The notes: generated by a model from the letters alone, not told the origin. A DNA stretch of 64,000 nucleotides from Streptomyces albiflavescens (GCF_014645835.1 NZ_BMMM01000001.1:1077572-1141571); one strand, 5' to 3'; shown: positions 25,430 to 34,024, numbered from the stretch's first letter. Made by a program: numbers and translations.

Positions 25430-25813
25430 TTACCTGACCAGCAGGTCGAGCAACCGCTCGACCTCGGCCGCCGGATCGGCGGTGAGTCCGGTGTGCACAG
25501 GCCCCGGCTGGACAACCGTCGAGCGGGGCGCGATCAGCCAGCGAAAACGCCGCCCGGCGTCATCGCGGGCCGCCTGACCAGCCGCTTCTCCTCCGGCACA
25601 GACCCCTTCGACGGCGCGCAGCGCGGCCCGTACGCCCGCCACGTCCGCCTCCGGGTCCAGCGCCCGCAGCTTGGTTTCGTCCAGATGTGTCCGCGCCGCG
25701 ACGAAGGACTTGGCGCGGCAGTACACCAGCACGCCCGCGTTGAAGCACTCGCCGCGCTCGACCAGCGGCACCACGCGCAGCAGCGCGTACTCGAAGACGT
25801 CCCGCTCGCTCAC
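25430..25813 (-). CDS. DUF3037 family protein
   Basis: A 127-aa DUF3037 protein: VSERDVFEYALLRVVPLVERGECFNAGVLVYCRA is the hallmark N-terminus. GTG 25813 overlaps the stop of the HipA-like kinase gene (GTGA), so the two are translationally coupled. The DUF3037-HipA-like pairing recurs in many bacteria, which suggests a functional unit, but no activity is known to me. Confidence 0.85.
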   Translation of the reverse strand: MSERDVFEYALLRVVPLVERGECFNAGVLVYCRAKSFVAARTHLDETKLRALDPEADVAGVRAALRAVEGVCAGGEAAGQAARDDAGRRFRWLIAPRSTVVQPGPVHTGLTADPAAEVERLLDLLVR

Positions 25814-26574
25814 TTGTCCCCCTCGATGCCCTTGATGCGTTCGTGGATGACGGTGGCGCGTGCCAGGAGCGGCTGCGCGTAGGCGCGGCGCAGCGCGTCG
25901 GTCGAGTCGAAGCCGGGCTCGTCCGCCAGCCACTCCTCGGGAATCTCGGCGGTCACCTCGGCGAGCAGTTCCTCGGTGACCAGCGGCGCCAGCTCGGCGG
26001 CGGCCGAGGCGATGTCCGGCCCGAAGGGCGCGAGCGCGTGGTCGGAGACGTCGTACGGCTTGGCGGCGGAGGCCCCTGCTCCGGGCCAGTGATGGTGCCA
26101 GATCATCGTGGCGCCATGGTCGATGAGCCACAGGTCGCCGCTTCGGACCAGCATGTTGGGGTTGCGCCAGGAGCGGTCGACGTTGTTGACGAGCGCGTCG
26201 AACCAGACGATCCGGCCGGCCTCCTCGGGGCTCACGTCGAAAGCGAGTGAGTCGAAGCCGATCGCGCGGGAGAGGAAGTCCATCCCCAGGTTCAACCCGC
26301 CGCTCGACTTCAGCAGCTCCTGGACCTCCTGGTCCGGCTCGCCGAGTCCCATGACCGGGTCCAGGTCGATCGTCACCAGACCGGGTACACGCAGGCCGAG
26401 CCTGCGGGCGAGTTCACCGCAGACGACCTCCGCCACGAGCGTCTTGCGCCCCTGTCCGGCACCGGTGAACTTCATGACGTACGTCCCGAGATCGTCGGCC
26501 TCGACGAGCCCCGGCAGCGAGCCGCCCTCACGCAGGGGCGTGATGTAGCGGGTCGCGATGACTTCCTTGAGCAT
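25810..26574 (-). CDS. HipA-like kinase family protein
   Basis: A 254-aa compact HipA-fold kinase. Lys35 in VMKFTGAGQGRKTLVAE fits the nucleotide-binding strand and P-loop-like turn. Asp133, Asn138 and Asn140 in NNVDRSWRNPN form the catalytic loop, and DHG (152-154) replaces DFG. It lacks the N-subdomain-1 and the HipB partner of classical HipA toxins. It is coupled to DUF3037, not to an Xre antitoxin. Toxin function should not be assumed. Confidence 0.85.
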   Translation of the reverse strand: MLKEVIATRYITPLREGGSLPGLVEADDLGTYVMKFTGAGQGRKTLVAEVVCGELARRLGLRVPGLVTIDLDPVMGLGEPDQEVQELLKSSGGLNLGMDFLSRAIGFDSLAFDVSPEEAGRIVWFDALVNNVDRSWRNPNMLVRSGDLWLIDHGATMIWHHHWPGAGASAAKPYDVSDHALAPFGPDIASAAAELAPLVTEELLAEVTAEIPEEWLADEPGFDSTDALRRAYAQPLLARATVIHERIKGIEGDK

Positions 26575-26726
26575 CGCCCCAGGCTACTGGGGCGACCGCG
26601 GGCAGCGGACGCAGCTGTCGACCTGCTGTCGATTGGGTCAAATAATCCCAACGCCCTGAACAGGGCCCACGGGCGGACCGTAGTTCTGTACAGATCACCA
26701 TCACGTCCGTTGAAGGGAAAGTCAGC

Positions 26727-27203
26727 ATGACCAGCGAATCGCTTCAGCCCGTCTCGGCTCCGGCCCGCCGCACCGTCGTGGCGGCCGTCGGCGCGGCGGG
26801 GCTCGCCGTCGCGCTGACCGCGTGCGGGTCGGACGACAAGAAGTCGTCCGGTTCCACCGAGGTGAACGGCGGCGGCTCCGGAGGCGACGACAACGCCGCG
26901 GCCGGGAACGCCGGCGCCAATGTCCTCGCCAAGACCAGCGACATCCCCGAGGGCGGCGGCAAGGTGTTCGCCGACCAGGGTGTGGTGGTCACCCAGCCGA
27001 CCGCGGGGACGTTCAAGGCCTTCTCCTCCAAGTGCACCCACCAGGGATGTGCGGTGAAGGGCATCTCGAACGGCGTGATCAACTGCCCCTGCCACGGCAG
27101 CCAGTTCTCCGCCACCGACGGCAGCGTGAAGAAGGGGCCCGCGACGAGCGCGCTGGCCGCCGCCAAGATCACTGTCGACGGCGACTCGATCACGCTGGCG
27201 TGA
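26727..27203 (+). CDS. Rieske [2Fe-2S] domain lipoprotein
   Basis: A 158-aa exported protein. The N-terminus has a twin-arginine-like APARR and a hydrophobic run ending in the lipobox LTAC (Cys33), then a Gly/Ser/Asp-rich linker. The Rieske domain has both cluster boxes, CTHQGC (103-108) and CPCHGS (120-125), binding 2Fe-2S through two Cys and two His. It is far smaller than cytochrome bc1 Rieske proteins and has no cytochrome neighbour. An extracytoplasmic electron-transfer role is likely; the partner is unknown. Confidence 0.93.
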   Translation: MTSESLQPVSAPARRTVVAAVGAAGLAVALTACGSDDKKSSGSTEVNGGGSGGDDNAAAGNAGANVLAKTSDIPEGGGKVFADQGVVVTQPTAGTFKAFSSKCTHQGCAVKGISNGVINCPCHGSQFSATDGSVKKGPATSALAAAKITVDGDSITLA

Positions 27204-27248
27204 TCGCCGGGGACTTCAGCGGTCGACTTCGCGCGGCCCCTGGGGACT

Positions 27249-27887
27249 TCAGCGGCGTGGTCGCTTGAAGCAGGCCAGCACGTCGTCGGTCGCGGTAATG
27301 GTGGCGACCAGGGCGAGCGTGTTGCGGATCATCGCGGGGGTGTAGTCGGAGGGCACCCCCGCGATGGCGTCCGCGGGCACGACTGCGGTGTAGCCACGGT
27401 TCACGGCGTCGAACACGGCATTGGGGATCGCCACGTTGGCCGAGACACCGGTCACCACGAGGGTGCGGCAGCCGAGGTTGCGCAGCAGCGGATCTACGTC
27501 GGTGCCCGCGATCGGCGAAAGGCCGTGCAGCCGGCGTACGACGAAGTCCTCCTCGGCGACCTCGATGGGCGGCGCGATCCGCACGGCCGTGGTCCCCGTC
27601 AACTGCTGCACGGGCAGCCGCTCGGCCGCACGGAACAGCCGGGCATTGCGGTTGGCGCCCCGGCCGTCCGGACGCCGCTCGGCGACCGCGTGGATGACCT
27701 GCACCCCGCTCTCGTGCGCGGCGGCCACCAGCCGGGCGACGTGGGCGAGCGCCCCCGACGACCGTGCCTCCTTGGCGAGTTCGGGCAGCGCGCTGTCCTG
27801 GCCCACGACACCCTGCTGGCACTCCACGGTGAGCAGCACCGTGGTGGCGGGGTCGAGGAGTTCACTGAGCTGTTCGTACGACGGCAT
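27249..27887 (-). CDS. Isochorismatase-fold protein without catalytic residues
   Basis: A 212-aa cysteine-hydrolase (isochorismatase) fold protein by overall pattern: LLTVECQQGVVG, FVVRRLHGLSPIAGTDVDPLL, VVTGVSANVAIPNAVFDAVNRGYTAVVPADAIAG. All three catalytic positions differ from the family: Asp is Glu22, Lys is Arg118 and the nucleophilic Cys is Ala153. Hydrolysis by the usual route is therefore not expected. ATG 27887 opens MPSYEQLSELL. It converges with the Rieske gene. Confidence 0.85.
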   Translation of the reverse strand: MPSYEQLSELLDPATTVLLTVECQQGVVGQDSALPELAKEARSSGALAHVARLVAAAHESGVQVIHAVAERRPDGRGANRNARLFRAAERLPVQQLTGTTAVRIAPPIEVAEEDFVVRRLHGLSPIAGTDVDPLLRNLGCRTLVVTGVSANVAIPNAVFDAVNRGYTAVVPADAIAGVPSDYTPAMIRNTLALVATITATDDVLACFKRPRR

Positions 27888-28031
27888 GGCTCCCCTTGTC
27901 GTCGGAGGTCGGAGCGGGCGAGCGTAACGACCATTGCGTGGGGACGGAAGACGGCCCATGCTTTTCTGACGCGATGTCAGAGGATCTCTGTCGGCTCGGA
28001 CGAGGGCCGACGCGGAAGAAGAGGGGACCGC

Positions 28032-28499
28032 ATGGCTGTCACTCAGCGCAGGGGCCGGAAGATCATGATGACTCCCGGCGAACTGGACGAGTTCCTCACC
28101 ACCCAGCGCACCTGCCGCGTCGCGACCGTGTCGAAGGACGGCGCCCCGCATGTGAGCGCCCTCTGGTTCGCCTGGGACGGGACCTCGTTGTGGCTGTATT
28201 CCGTGGTGCGCAGCAAGCGCTGGGCGGAGCTGCGCCGCGACCCGCGCGTCGCCGTGGTGATCGACTCGGGTGAGGAGTACGGGGACCTGCGTGGCGTCGA
28301 ACTGTCCGGCACGGTGGAGTTCGTGGGGGAGGCCCCCCGCACCGGGGAGCTGTGCGCGGAACTCGACGTCCCCGAGACCCTGTTCGCACGCAAGAACTTC
28401 GGCCTGGAGGAGATGCCGCACGACGGCCGTCACGCCTGGGCGCGGCTGACTCCTGAGGCGATCGCTTCCTGGGACTTCCGGAAACTGCCTCCTCTGTAA
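28032..28499 (+). CDS. Pyridoxamine 5'-phosphate oxidase-family (FMN/F420 split barrel) protein
   Basis: A 155-aa split-barrel flavin or F420 protein. CRVATVSKDGAPHVSALWFAWDGTSLWLYS is the typical first half, and RDPRVAVVIDSGEEYGDLRGVELSGTVEFV the second. ATG 28032 follows AGAGGGGACCGC. Members reduce small organic substrates or bind heme or biliverdin; nothing here decides. It stands alone, converging with the LysR gene. Confidence 0.87.
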   Translation: MAVTQRRGRKIMMTPGELDEFLTTQRTCRVATVSKDGAPHVSALWFAWDGTSLWLYSVVRSKRWAELRRDPRVAVVIDSGEEYGDLRGVELSGTVEFVGEAPRTGELCAELDVPETLFARKNFGLEEMPHDGRHAWARLTPEAIASWDFRKLPPL

Positions 28500-28534
28500 G
28501 GCACTTGCCCCAGCGTCGCACTCGGCTCCGCAGC

Positions 28535-29437
28535 TCACTCGACGCCTTCCCCGGCCCTGCGCAGGGCATCCACCGCCGCCCTGATCGACGGCCGGCGGTC
28601 GGCGTCGGCCCGCCACACGACGTAGACATGGCGCCGTACGCGCTGCCGCACCGGCACCGTGACGACCCCCTCGGGCATCGGATGGCGCCCGAGCAGCGGA
28701 GCCACGCACACCCCGAGCCCCGCGGCGACCAGGCCGAGTTGGGTGTGCGTCTCCGCCGCGCGGTGCCCGATGCGCGGCTCGACGCCCTTGGAGCGCAGCG
28801 TGAACATCAGCCACTCGTGGCAGAACTCGCCCTCGCCCCAGGTGATCCACTCGTCGTCGGCGAAATCACCGAGGTCCACCTCGTCACGGTCCGCGAGCCG
28901 GTGCCCGACCGGCATCGCCACATCGGCCGGGTCGTCGAGAATCGATGCCTTCACCAGGCCGTCGGGCAGCGGCATCGGCTTGTTGTACCAGTCGAGCACG
29001 ACCGCCAGATCGAGATCGCCGCGCACCACCCCGGCAACCCCGGCCTCCGGCTCCAGCTCGCAGGAGCGCACCCGCAGCCCGGGATGATCGGTACGCAGAG
29101 CGGCGAGCGCGGCGGGAAAGAGCCCGCGCGCGGCGGTCGGGAACGCCGACAACCGCAGCTCACCCACCACCTGACCGCGCTGCGCCTCCAAGTCGGACTG
29201 GGCGAGCTCGACCTGGGACAGGATCCGCGCGGCATGGTCGGCGAGCAGCCGTCCGGCGTCGGTGAGGCGCACGCCCCTGCCGTTCTTGGCGAGCAGCTGC
29301 TGCCCGACCTCGCGCTCCAGCTTGGACATCTGCTGGGAGACGGCCGACGTCGTCACGTGCAGCCCCTCGGCCGCGGCGCTCACCGAGCCGTGCCGTGCCA
29401 GGGCGTCGAGGGTGCGCAGGCGCTCGAGATTCAACAT
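28535..29437 (-). CDS. LysR family transcriptional regulator
   Basis: A 300-aa LTTR. The N-terminal wHTH reads MLNLERLRTLDALARHGSVSAAAEGLHVTTSAVSQQMSKLE, followed by the linker helix and a periplasmic-binding-like effector domain. It is divergent from a DMT exporter gene, and the 75-base spacer contains CGAGAT-N11-ATCTCG. It therefore most likely controls that exporter in response to its substrate, and itself. Confidence 0.93.
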   Translation of the reverse strand: MLNLERLRTLDALARHGSVSAAAEGLHVTTSAVSQQMSKLEREVGQQLLAKNGRGVRLTDAGRLLADHAARILSQVELAQSDLEAQRGQVVGELRLSAFPTAARGLFPAALAALRTDHPGLRVRSCELEPEAGVAGVVRGDLDLAVVLDWYNKPMPLPDGLVKASILDDPADVAMPVGHRLADRDEVDLGDFADDEWITWGEGEFCHEWLMFTLRSKGVEPRIGHRAAETHTQLGLVAAGLGVCVAPLLGRHPMPEGVVTVPVRQRVRRHVYVVWRADADRRPSIRAAVDALRRAGEGVE

Positions 29438-29451
29438 GTAAGCAATGCTAC

Positions 29452-29474
29452 GAGATATCGCTTGAAAAATCTCG
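29452..29474. promoter_or_regulatory. LysR-type operator (CGAGAT-N11-ATCTCG)
   Basis: Perfect 6-bp arms (29452-29457 and 29469-29474) are separated by 11 nt, matching the T-N11-A class of LTTR sites. It lies between the divergent LysR and DMT genes and overlaps a possible exporter -35 TTGAAA (29462-29467). Confidence 0.6.
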
Positions 29475-29512
29475 CTTGTGCTAAGAGATGGCTCTGCCTC
29501 ATCGTTGTCATC

Positions 29513-30448
29513 ATGAGCACCGTCACCGGCCGTCGAGCCCCCGCCGCCACCACGACGACTTCACGTCGCCCCACCGCCCTCGACTGGCGACTGCGTTTCG
29601 GCGCCCTCTCCCTGATCTGGGGCTTCAGCTTCCTGCTCATCAAGGTCGGCACGGAGGGCTACGCCCCGTTCCAGGTCACCTTCGGGCGGCTGCTCTTCGG
29701 GACCGCGGTGCTCGCGGCGGCGATGGTGGTGAAGCGGGAGCGACTGCCACGCGGGGCGCGCACCTGGGGGCATCTCGCGGTCGCGGCCTTCCTGCTGAAC
29801 GCGCTGCCGTTCTCGCTCTTCGCCTACTCCGAGCTGACCATCCCGTCGACACTCGCGGGCATCTGCAACGCGACCTCGCCGCTGTGGGGCATGGCCCTGT
29901 CCCTGGTCGCCCTCTCCGAGGACCGGCCGACCCGCCTCAGGGTGGCCGGCCTCGGCATCGGCTTCCTCGGCGTGCTCACGGTCCTCGGCGTGTGGCAGGG
30001 CTTCCACGGCCTGGACGCCACGGGCACGGCGATGGCCCTGCTGGCCTCGCTGAGCTACCCCATCGGCTGGATCTACGTCCGCCGCACCCTGGCCGGCGCC
30101 GGTCACTCGCACCTGTCGATGACCGGCGCCCAGCTGCTCCTCGCGACCGCCCAACTGGCCCTCGTCACACCGCTGTTCACCACGCTGCCCAGCCACTTCC
30201 CGGTCATCCCCCTGCTCGCGATCGTCGCCCTGGGAGCCCTCGGCACGGGGCTGGCCATGCTCATCCAGTACGGCATCGTCGCCGAGGTCGGGCCGACCAC
30301 GGCCCAGATGGTCACGTACTTCATCCCGGTGATCGCCACCGCCGCGGGCGTCGCGATCCTCGGCGAGTCGCTGACCTGGTCGACTCCGGTCGGAGCGGTG
30401 GTCGTCCTCGCGGGCGCGGCGCTCACCCAGGCGAAGGCGCGCCGCTGA
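29513..30448 (+). CDS. EamA/DMT family transporter (LysR-linked)
   Basis: A 311-aa membrane protein with ten predicted helices in two EamA repeats (FGALSLIWGFSFLLIKVG at the start; PVIATAAGVAILGESLTW near the end). Such proteins export amino acids, metabolites or drugs. It ends TQAKARR, a basic cytoplasmic tail. ATG 29513 follows a short leader. The divergent LysR gene and its dyad suggest substrate-induced export. Confidence 0.9.
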   Translation: MSTVTGRRAPAATTTTSRRPTALDWRLRFGALSLIWGFSFLLIKVGTEGYAPFQVTFGRLLFGTAVLAAAMVVKRERLPRGARTWGHLAVAAFLLNALPFSLFAYSELTIPSTLAGICNATSPLWGMALSLVALSEDRPTRLRVAGLGIGFLGVLTVLGVWQGFHGLDATGTAMALLASLSYPIGWIYVRRTLAGAGHSHLSMTGAQLLLATAQLALVTPLFTTLPSHFPVIPLLAIVALGALGTGLAMLIQYGIVAEVGPTTAQMVTYFIPVIATAAGVAILGESLTWSTPVGAVVVLAGAALTQAKARR

Positions 30449-30449
30449 T

Positions 30450-31781
30450 TCACACGTAGCGACGTGCGGGCGCCGGGCCGACGGCGGAGGCGACCGCGTC
30501 CGCCAGCGGCTCGATGTCGTCCGGGGTGAGTGTCGAGACGGTGATCCGGATCCCGGGCGGCGCACTCATCCGAAAGCGCGCCCCGGGCGCGACCGCCCAG
30601 CCGGAGTGCAGCAACCGCGCGACCGCCCCCGTCTCGTCCGGGACGGGGAGCCACACGTTCATCCCGCTGCGCCCGTGCGCCTCGATGCCACGCTGCTTCA
30701 GGGCATCGATCAGAGCGTCCCGGCGCCGCCCGTAAGCCGCCGCCACGGCCCGTGCATCCACCGCCCCCGCGGTCCACAAGTGCACCACCGCGCACTGCAG
30801 CAGACGGCTCACCCAGCCGGGGCCCAGACGCTGCCGCCCGTGCACCCGGTCGACCGTGACGGGATCCCCGGTGAGCACGGCGAGCCGCAGGTCGGGGCCG
30901 TACGCCTTGGCGACGGAGCGCACCAGGGCCCAGCTGTGCGTGACCCCTGCCACGGGATGCAGAGGCAGGTCGACAATCCGATGCCCGTGATCGTCCTCGA
31001 TGAGCAGGGTCTCCGGGTACGCCTCGAGCACGGACCGCACGGCACGCGCGCGCGTGGCGCTCACCGCGGCACCGGTCGGGTTCTGCGCCCGGTCGGTGAC
31101 GATCAGGGCCCGCGCTCCGGCCTCCAGCGCACGGCGTACGTCGTCGGGGAGCGGGCCCTCGTCGTCGACGCCGACGCCGACCGTGCGCAGCCCGAGCGCC
31201 GGGGCGAGGTCGAGCAGGCTGCCCCAGCCCGGGTCCTCGACGGCGACGGCATCCCCCGGTTTGAGATGGACCGCGAGGACGCGCTCAATGGCGTCGAGCG
31301 ATCCCGAGGTGACGACGACGGGTCCGTCGGGCACCCCGTCCGCATCGAGGTCGGCGCGCGCGAGACGCTCCAACTCCGGTTCGACGGCGGCGGCCCCGTA
31401 CATCACCGGCGCGCGGTCGGACCGCTCGGCGGCGGCCGCGAACGCCTCCGCGAGTCCCGGCAGCAGCGCGTGGTCGGGGTTGCCGTCGGCCACGTCCCGT
31501 ACACCCTCCGGCACCTCGACGCGGATGTGCTCACGCCCCGTGGTGGCGGGCTTCGAGCGCACCCGGCTGCCCCGGCGGCCCGCGGTCTCGATCACCCCGC
31601 GCTCACGCAGCGTGCGATAGGCGGCCGCGACCGTATTGGGATTCACTCCGAGCCGCTCGGCCAACTCCCGCATCGGCGGGAGCAGTTGACCCGGCTCCAG
31701 GTCACCCGACCCGACCCCGCCTTCGACGCTCGCGGCGATCTCGGCTGCGCGACGCCCTTGGATCCGATACTCTTCTAGCAC
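30450..31781 (-). CDS. MocR-type regulator (GntR wHTH fused to aminotransferase fold)
   Basis: A 443-aa MocR/PdxR-class regulator. A GntR-type wHTH (LPPMRELAERLGVNPNTVAAAYRTLRERGVI) is joined to a fold-type I aminotransferase domain in which Lys292 (SVAKAYGPD) should bind PLP. GTG 31781 follows only 5 nt after TAATAC, so it is probably leaderless. It faces two FMN-barrel genes across a 23-35-base spacer of dyads. PdxR-type members control vitamin B6 synthesis, but here the target is a PNPOx-like pair. Confidence 0.92.
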   Translation of the reverse strand: MLEEYRIQGRRAAEIAASVEGGVGSGDLEPGQLLPPMRELAERLGVNPNTVAAAYRTLRERGVIETAGRRGSRVRSKPATTGREHIRVEVPEGVRDVADGNPDHALLPGLAEAFAAAAERSDRAPVMYGAAAVEPELERLARADLDADGVPDGPVVVTSGSLDAIERVLAVHLKPGDAVAVEDPGWGSLLDLAPALGLRTVGVGVDDEGPLPDDVRRALEAGARALIVTDRAQNPTGAAVSATRARAVRSVLEAYPETLLIEDDHGHRIVDLPLHPVAGVTHSWALVRSVAKAYGPDLRLAVLTGDPVTVDRVHGRQRLGPGWVSRLLQCAVVHLWTAGAVDARAVAAAYGRRRDALIDALKQRGIEAHGRSGMNVWLPVPDETGAVARLLHSGWAVAPGARFRMSAPPGIRITVSTLTPDDIEPLADAVASAVGPAPARRYV

Positions 31782-31804
31782 AAAGAGTATTATGCACTAG
31801 TGCA
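31768..31804. promoter_or_regulatory. Overlapping divergent promoters and dyads of the MocR locus
   Basis: ATACTCTT-N8-AAGAGTAT (31768-31791) and the perfect palindrome TGCACTAGTGCA (31793-31804) lie side by side. The AT core TATTAT (31788-31793, plus) and TAATAC (31792-31787, minus) can serve as back-to-back -10 boxes. One bound regulator could block both transcripts. Confidence 0.6.
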
Positions 31805-31816
31805 ATGGAGAAGGCA

Positions 31817-32518
31817 ATGGCACAGACGATGCCGGAGACGAGCACCCAGCCCGGGACGACACAGCCCGCTGCCTACACCCCGACCGACCGCACCGTCCCC
31901 ACCCGCTCCAAGGACCGAGCCGCGTACGACCACGAGCTGGTGCACGCGATACTCGACGAGGGCTACGTCTGCCACCTCGGCTTCGTCCGCGACGGCGCCC
32001 CGGTCGTCCTGCCGACGCTGTACGGACGTGTCGGCGAGCGTCTCTATGTGCACGGTTCGACGGGCTCCCGCCCGCTGCGGATGACGGGCCAGGCCGATCC
32101 CGGGCTGCCGGTCTGCCTGACCGTGACCCATGTCGACGGCCTGGTCCTGGCCCGCTCGGCCTTCCATCACTCGATCAACTACCGCTCCGTGGTGGTGCAC
32201 GGCATCGCCCACCAGGTGACGGACCCGGACGAGAAGCGCACGGCCCTCGACGCCCTGGTCGACCACGTCGTCCCCGGCCGCTCCTACGACTCGCGCCCCG
32301 CCAACGCCAAGGAACTGGCGGCCACCGCCGTGATCCGCCTCGACCTCGACGAGGTCTCCGCGAAGCTCCGCACCGGCGGCCCGAGCGACGAGCCCGAGGA
32401 CCTCGCACTCCCCCACTGGACCGGAGTCCTCCCCCTGGCCAAGGGCCATGGCGCCCCGATCCCCGCCGACGACCTGGCCCCCGGCATCGAGTTCCCCGAC
32501 TACCTCGCGGCTCTGTGA
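31817..32518 (+). CDS. Pyridoxamine 5'-phosphate oxidase-family protein
   Basis: A split-barrel FMN-binding protein of about 233 aa. After a Thr/Pro-rich start, the core YDHELVHAILDEGYVCHLGFVRDGAPVVLPTLYGRVGERLYVHGS is typical of the nitroreductase-like PNPOx branch. ATG 31817 is preferred because GGAGAAGG precedes it; ATG 31805 would give four more residues from a nearly leaderless transcript. It overlaps the PaiB gene by one base and is divergent from a MocR regulator that senses PLP-like ligands. Confidence 0.87.
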   Translation: MAQTMPETSTQPGTTQPAAYTPTDRTVPTRSKDRAAYDHELVHAILDEGYVCHLGFVRDGAPVVLPTLYGRVGERLYVHGSTGSRPLRMTGQADPGLPVCLTVTHVDGLVLARSAFHHSINYRSVVVHGIAHQVTDPDEKRTALDALVDHVVPGRSYDSRPANAKELAATAVIRLDLDEVSAKLRTGGPSDEPEDLALPHWTGVLPLAKGHGAPIPADDLAPGIEFPDYLAAL

Positions 32519-33156
32519 TGCTGATCCACCCCTGGGACGCGCCTCACGACGACGCCGAGTGGCAACGGTGGCTCGCCGCCCACGACTTCGGGCAGCTCGC
32601 GGTGAACGGACCGTCCGGCGAGCCTCCGTACGTGCAGCCGCTGCACTTCGCGTACGACGCCGAACAGGGCGAGGCCCTGACCCACTTGGCGCGCCCGAAC
32701 CCGCTGTGGCCCGCGCTCGAGGCGAACCCGGTCGTGCTGTTGAGCGTGGTGGACGACTACGCCTTCATCCCCGGCCCCTGGCAGGCCCCGCCGGACGTAC
32801 CGCCCGAGCACGGCACGCCGACGAGCTTCTATACGGCGGTCCAACTCCGCTGCACCGCCCACGTCGTGGACGACCCGGCGGAGAAGGCCGACCTGCTGAA
32901 CCGCCAGGTCGGCCACTTCCAGCCGGACGGCAGCTCCGCGACCGCCGCCGTCGGCGAGGCCCCGTACGGCCGCCTCCTCTCCGGCATCCGCGGTCTGCGG
33001 CTCGAAGTGACCGACGTACGAGCGAAGTTCAAGTACGCGAGCCACAAGCCGACGGAGGTGCAGGAGCGGATCGCGGCCGGGCTGGCGGCGCGCGGTGGAC
33101 CGGGGGACGCGGCGGCTCGGGAGCACCAGGTGCGCAGGCGGGGCAGGGGGGTGTGA
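32518..33156 (+). CDS. PaiB-type FMN-binding protein
   Basis: A 212-aa protein of the FMN-binding negative transcriptional regulator (PaiB) family: WLAAHDFGQLAVNG, HFAYDAEQGEALTHLARPNPLW, and the conserved C-terminal LLSGIRGLRLEVTDVRAKFKYASHK. Its ATG overlaps the preceding stop (TGATG), so both FMN-barrel genes form an operon under the divergent MocR regulator. Despite the name, DNA binding is not evident in the sequence. Confidence 0.88.
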   Translation: MLIHPWDAPHDDAEWQRWLAAHDFGQLAVNGPSGEPPYVQPLHFAYDAEQGEALTHLARPNPLWPALEANPVVLLSVVDDYAFIPGPWQAPPDVPPEHGTPTSFYTAVQLRCTAHVVDDPAEKADLLNRQVGHFQPDGSSATAAVGEAPYGRLLSGIRGLRLEVTDVRAKFKYASHKPTEVQERIAAGLAARGGPGDAAAREHQVRRRGRGV

Positions 33157-33169
33157 GCCCGGTGGGCCG

Positions 33170-33296
33170 CGCCCGGGCCCGCGCGGCCGCACGGGCCCGA
33201 CCTACGAGGACGAGCACGATCATGCATGCGATGCGTTCGCCCTGGCGATCCTCGGGACGTCAGCAGGCGGGCGGGCCGGCGAGTGCGGTCCTCGGG
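33170..33296 (+). repeat. Left inverted repeat flanking the DJ-1/PfpI gene
   Basis: This stretch is an imperfect inverted copy of 34131-34275. The best-kept blocks are ACGAGGACGAGCACGAT (33203-33219), GTCAGCAGG (33259-33267) and GAGTGCGGTCCTCGG (33281-33295). It fills most of the 259-base spacer after paiB and shows no coding sequence of its own. Confidence 0.7.
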
Positions 33297-33415
33297 CTAG
33301 GAACTCGAAACGCAAGGTCGGTGGCATGCACGCCACCGACCGGCCGCCCCTTGGCGCGCGACCCTGAGTTGCGCGCCTTGGAGCGGACATCCGATGCCGT
33401 ACTCAGGGAGTTGTC

Positions 33416-34024
33416 ATGCAGGTAGCCGTGGTCACCTTCGACGGGTTCAACGAACTCGACAGCTTCATCGCCTCCGCGCTGATCAACCGGTGCCGAAAGG
33501 ACGGTCTGGAGGCCTTCATCACGACACCGACGCCGGTGGTCACGTCGATGAACGGCGTCGAGGTGACCGGGCAGCGCCCGATGGACTTCGTGACCCAGGC
33601 CGACGTCGTGCTGATCGGCAGCGGGGTGAAGACGCGCGACGTGGTCGCCGACGACCGGCTGATCTCCAGGCTGCCGCTCGACCCCTCGCGACAGCTGATC
33701 GGTGCGCAGTGCTCCGGCGCGCTGGTGCTCGCCCGCCTCGGGTTGCTGGACGGCATGCCGGCTTGCACGGACATGAAGAGCCGACCCTTTGTCGAAGCCT
33801 GCGACATCGCCGTGCTCGACGCGCCGTTCCACGCCGAGGGGAACATCGCCACAGCGGGGGGCTGCTTGGCGTCGCAGTATCTCGCCGCATGGGTGATCAC
33901 CCGAACGCTCGGGGAGGACGCCGCGCGCGACGTCCTCGACTACGTGGCGCCGGTCGGTGAAAATCGGGAGACTGTCGAAAGGGCCATGCGTGCCGTCCGC
34001 ACGGGCGAGGTCGTACTGGGCTGA
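33416..34024 (+). CDS. DJ-1/PfpI (GATase1-like) family protein
   Basis: A 202-aa class I glutamine amidotransferase-fold protein. Glu in FDGFNELD and the nucleophile-elbow Cys99 in GAQCSGALVLARLGLL are conserved, and AGGCLASQYLAAWVI carries the C-terminal helix. Members are chaperones, glyoxalases or cyclohexyl-isocyanide hydratase-like enzymes. The gene stands alone between two imperfect inverted repeats and ends in a strong hairpin. It may have moved as a unit, which is inference. Confidence 0.9.
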   Translation: MQVAVVTFDGFNELDSFIASALINRCRKDGLEAFITTPTPVVTSMNGVEVTGQRPMDFVTQADVVLIGSGVKTRDVVADDRLISRLPLDPSRQLIGAQCSGALVLARLGLLDGMPACTDMKSRPFVEACDIAVLDAPFHAEGNIATAGGCLASQYLAAWVITRTLGEDAARDVLDYVAPVGENRETVERAMRAVRTGEVVLG

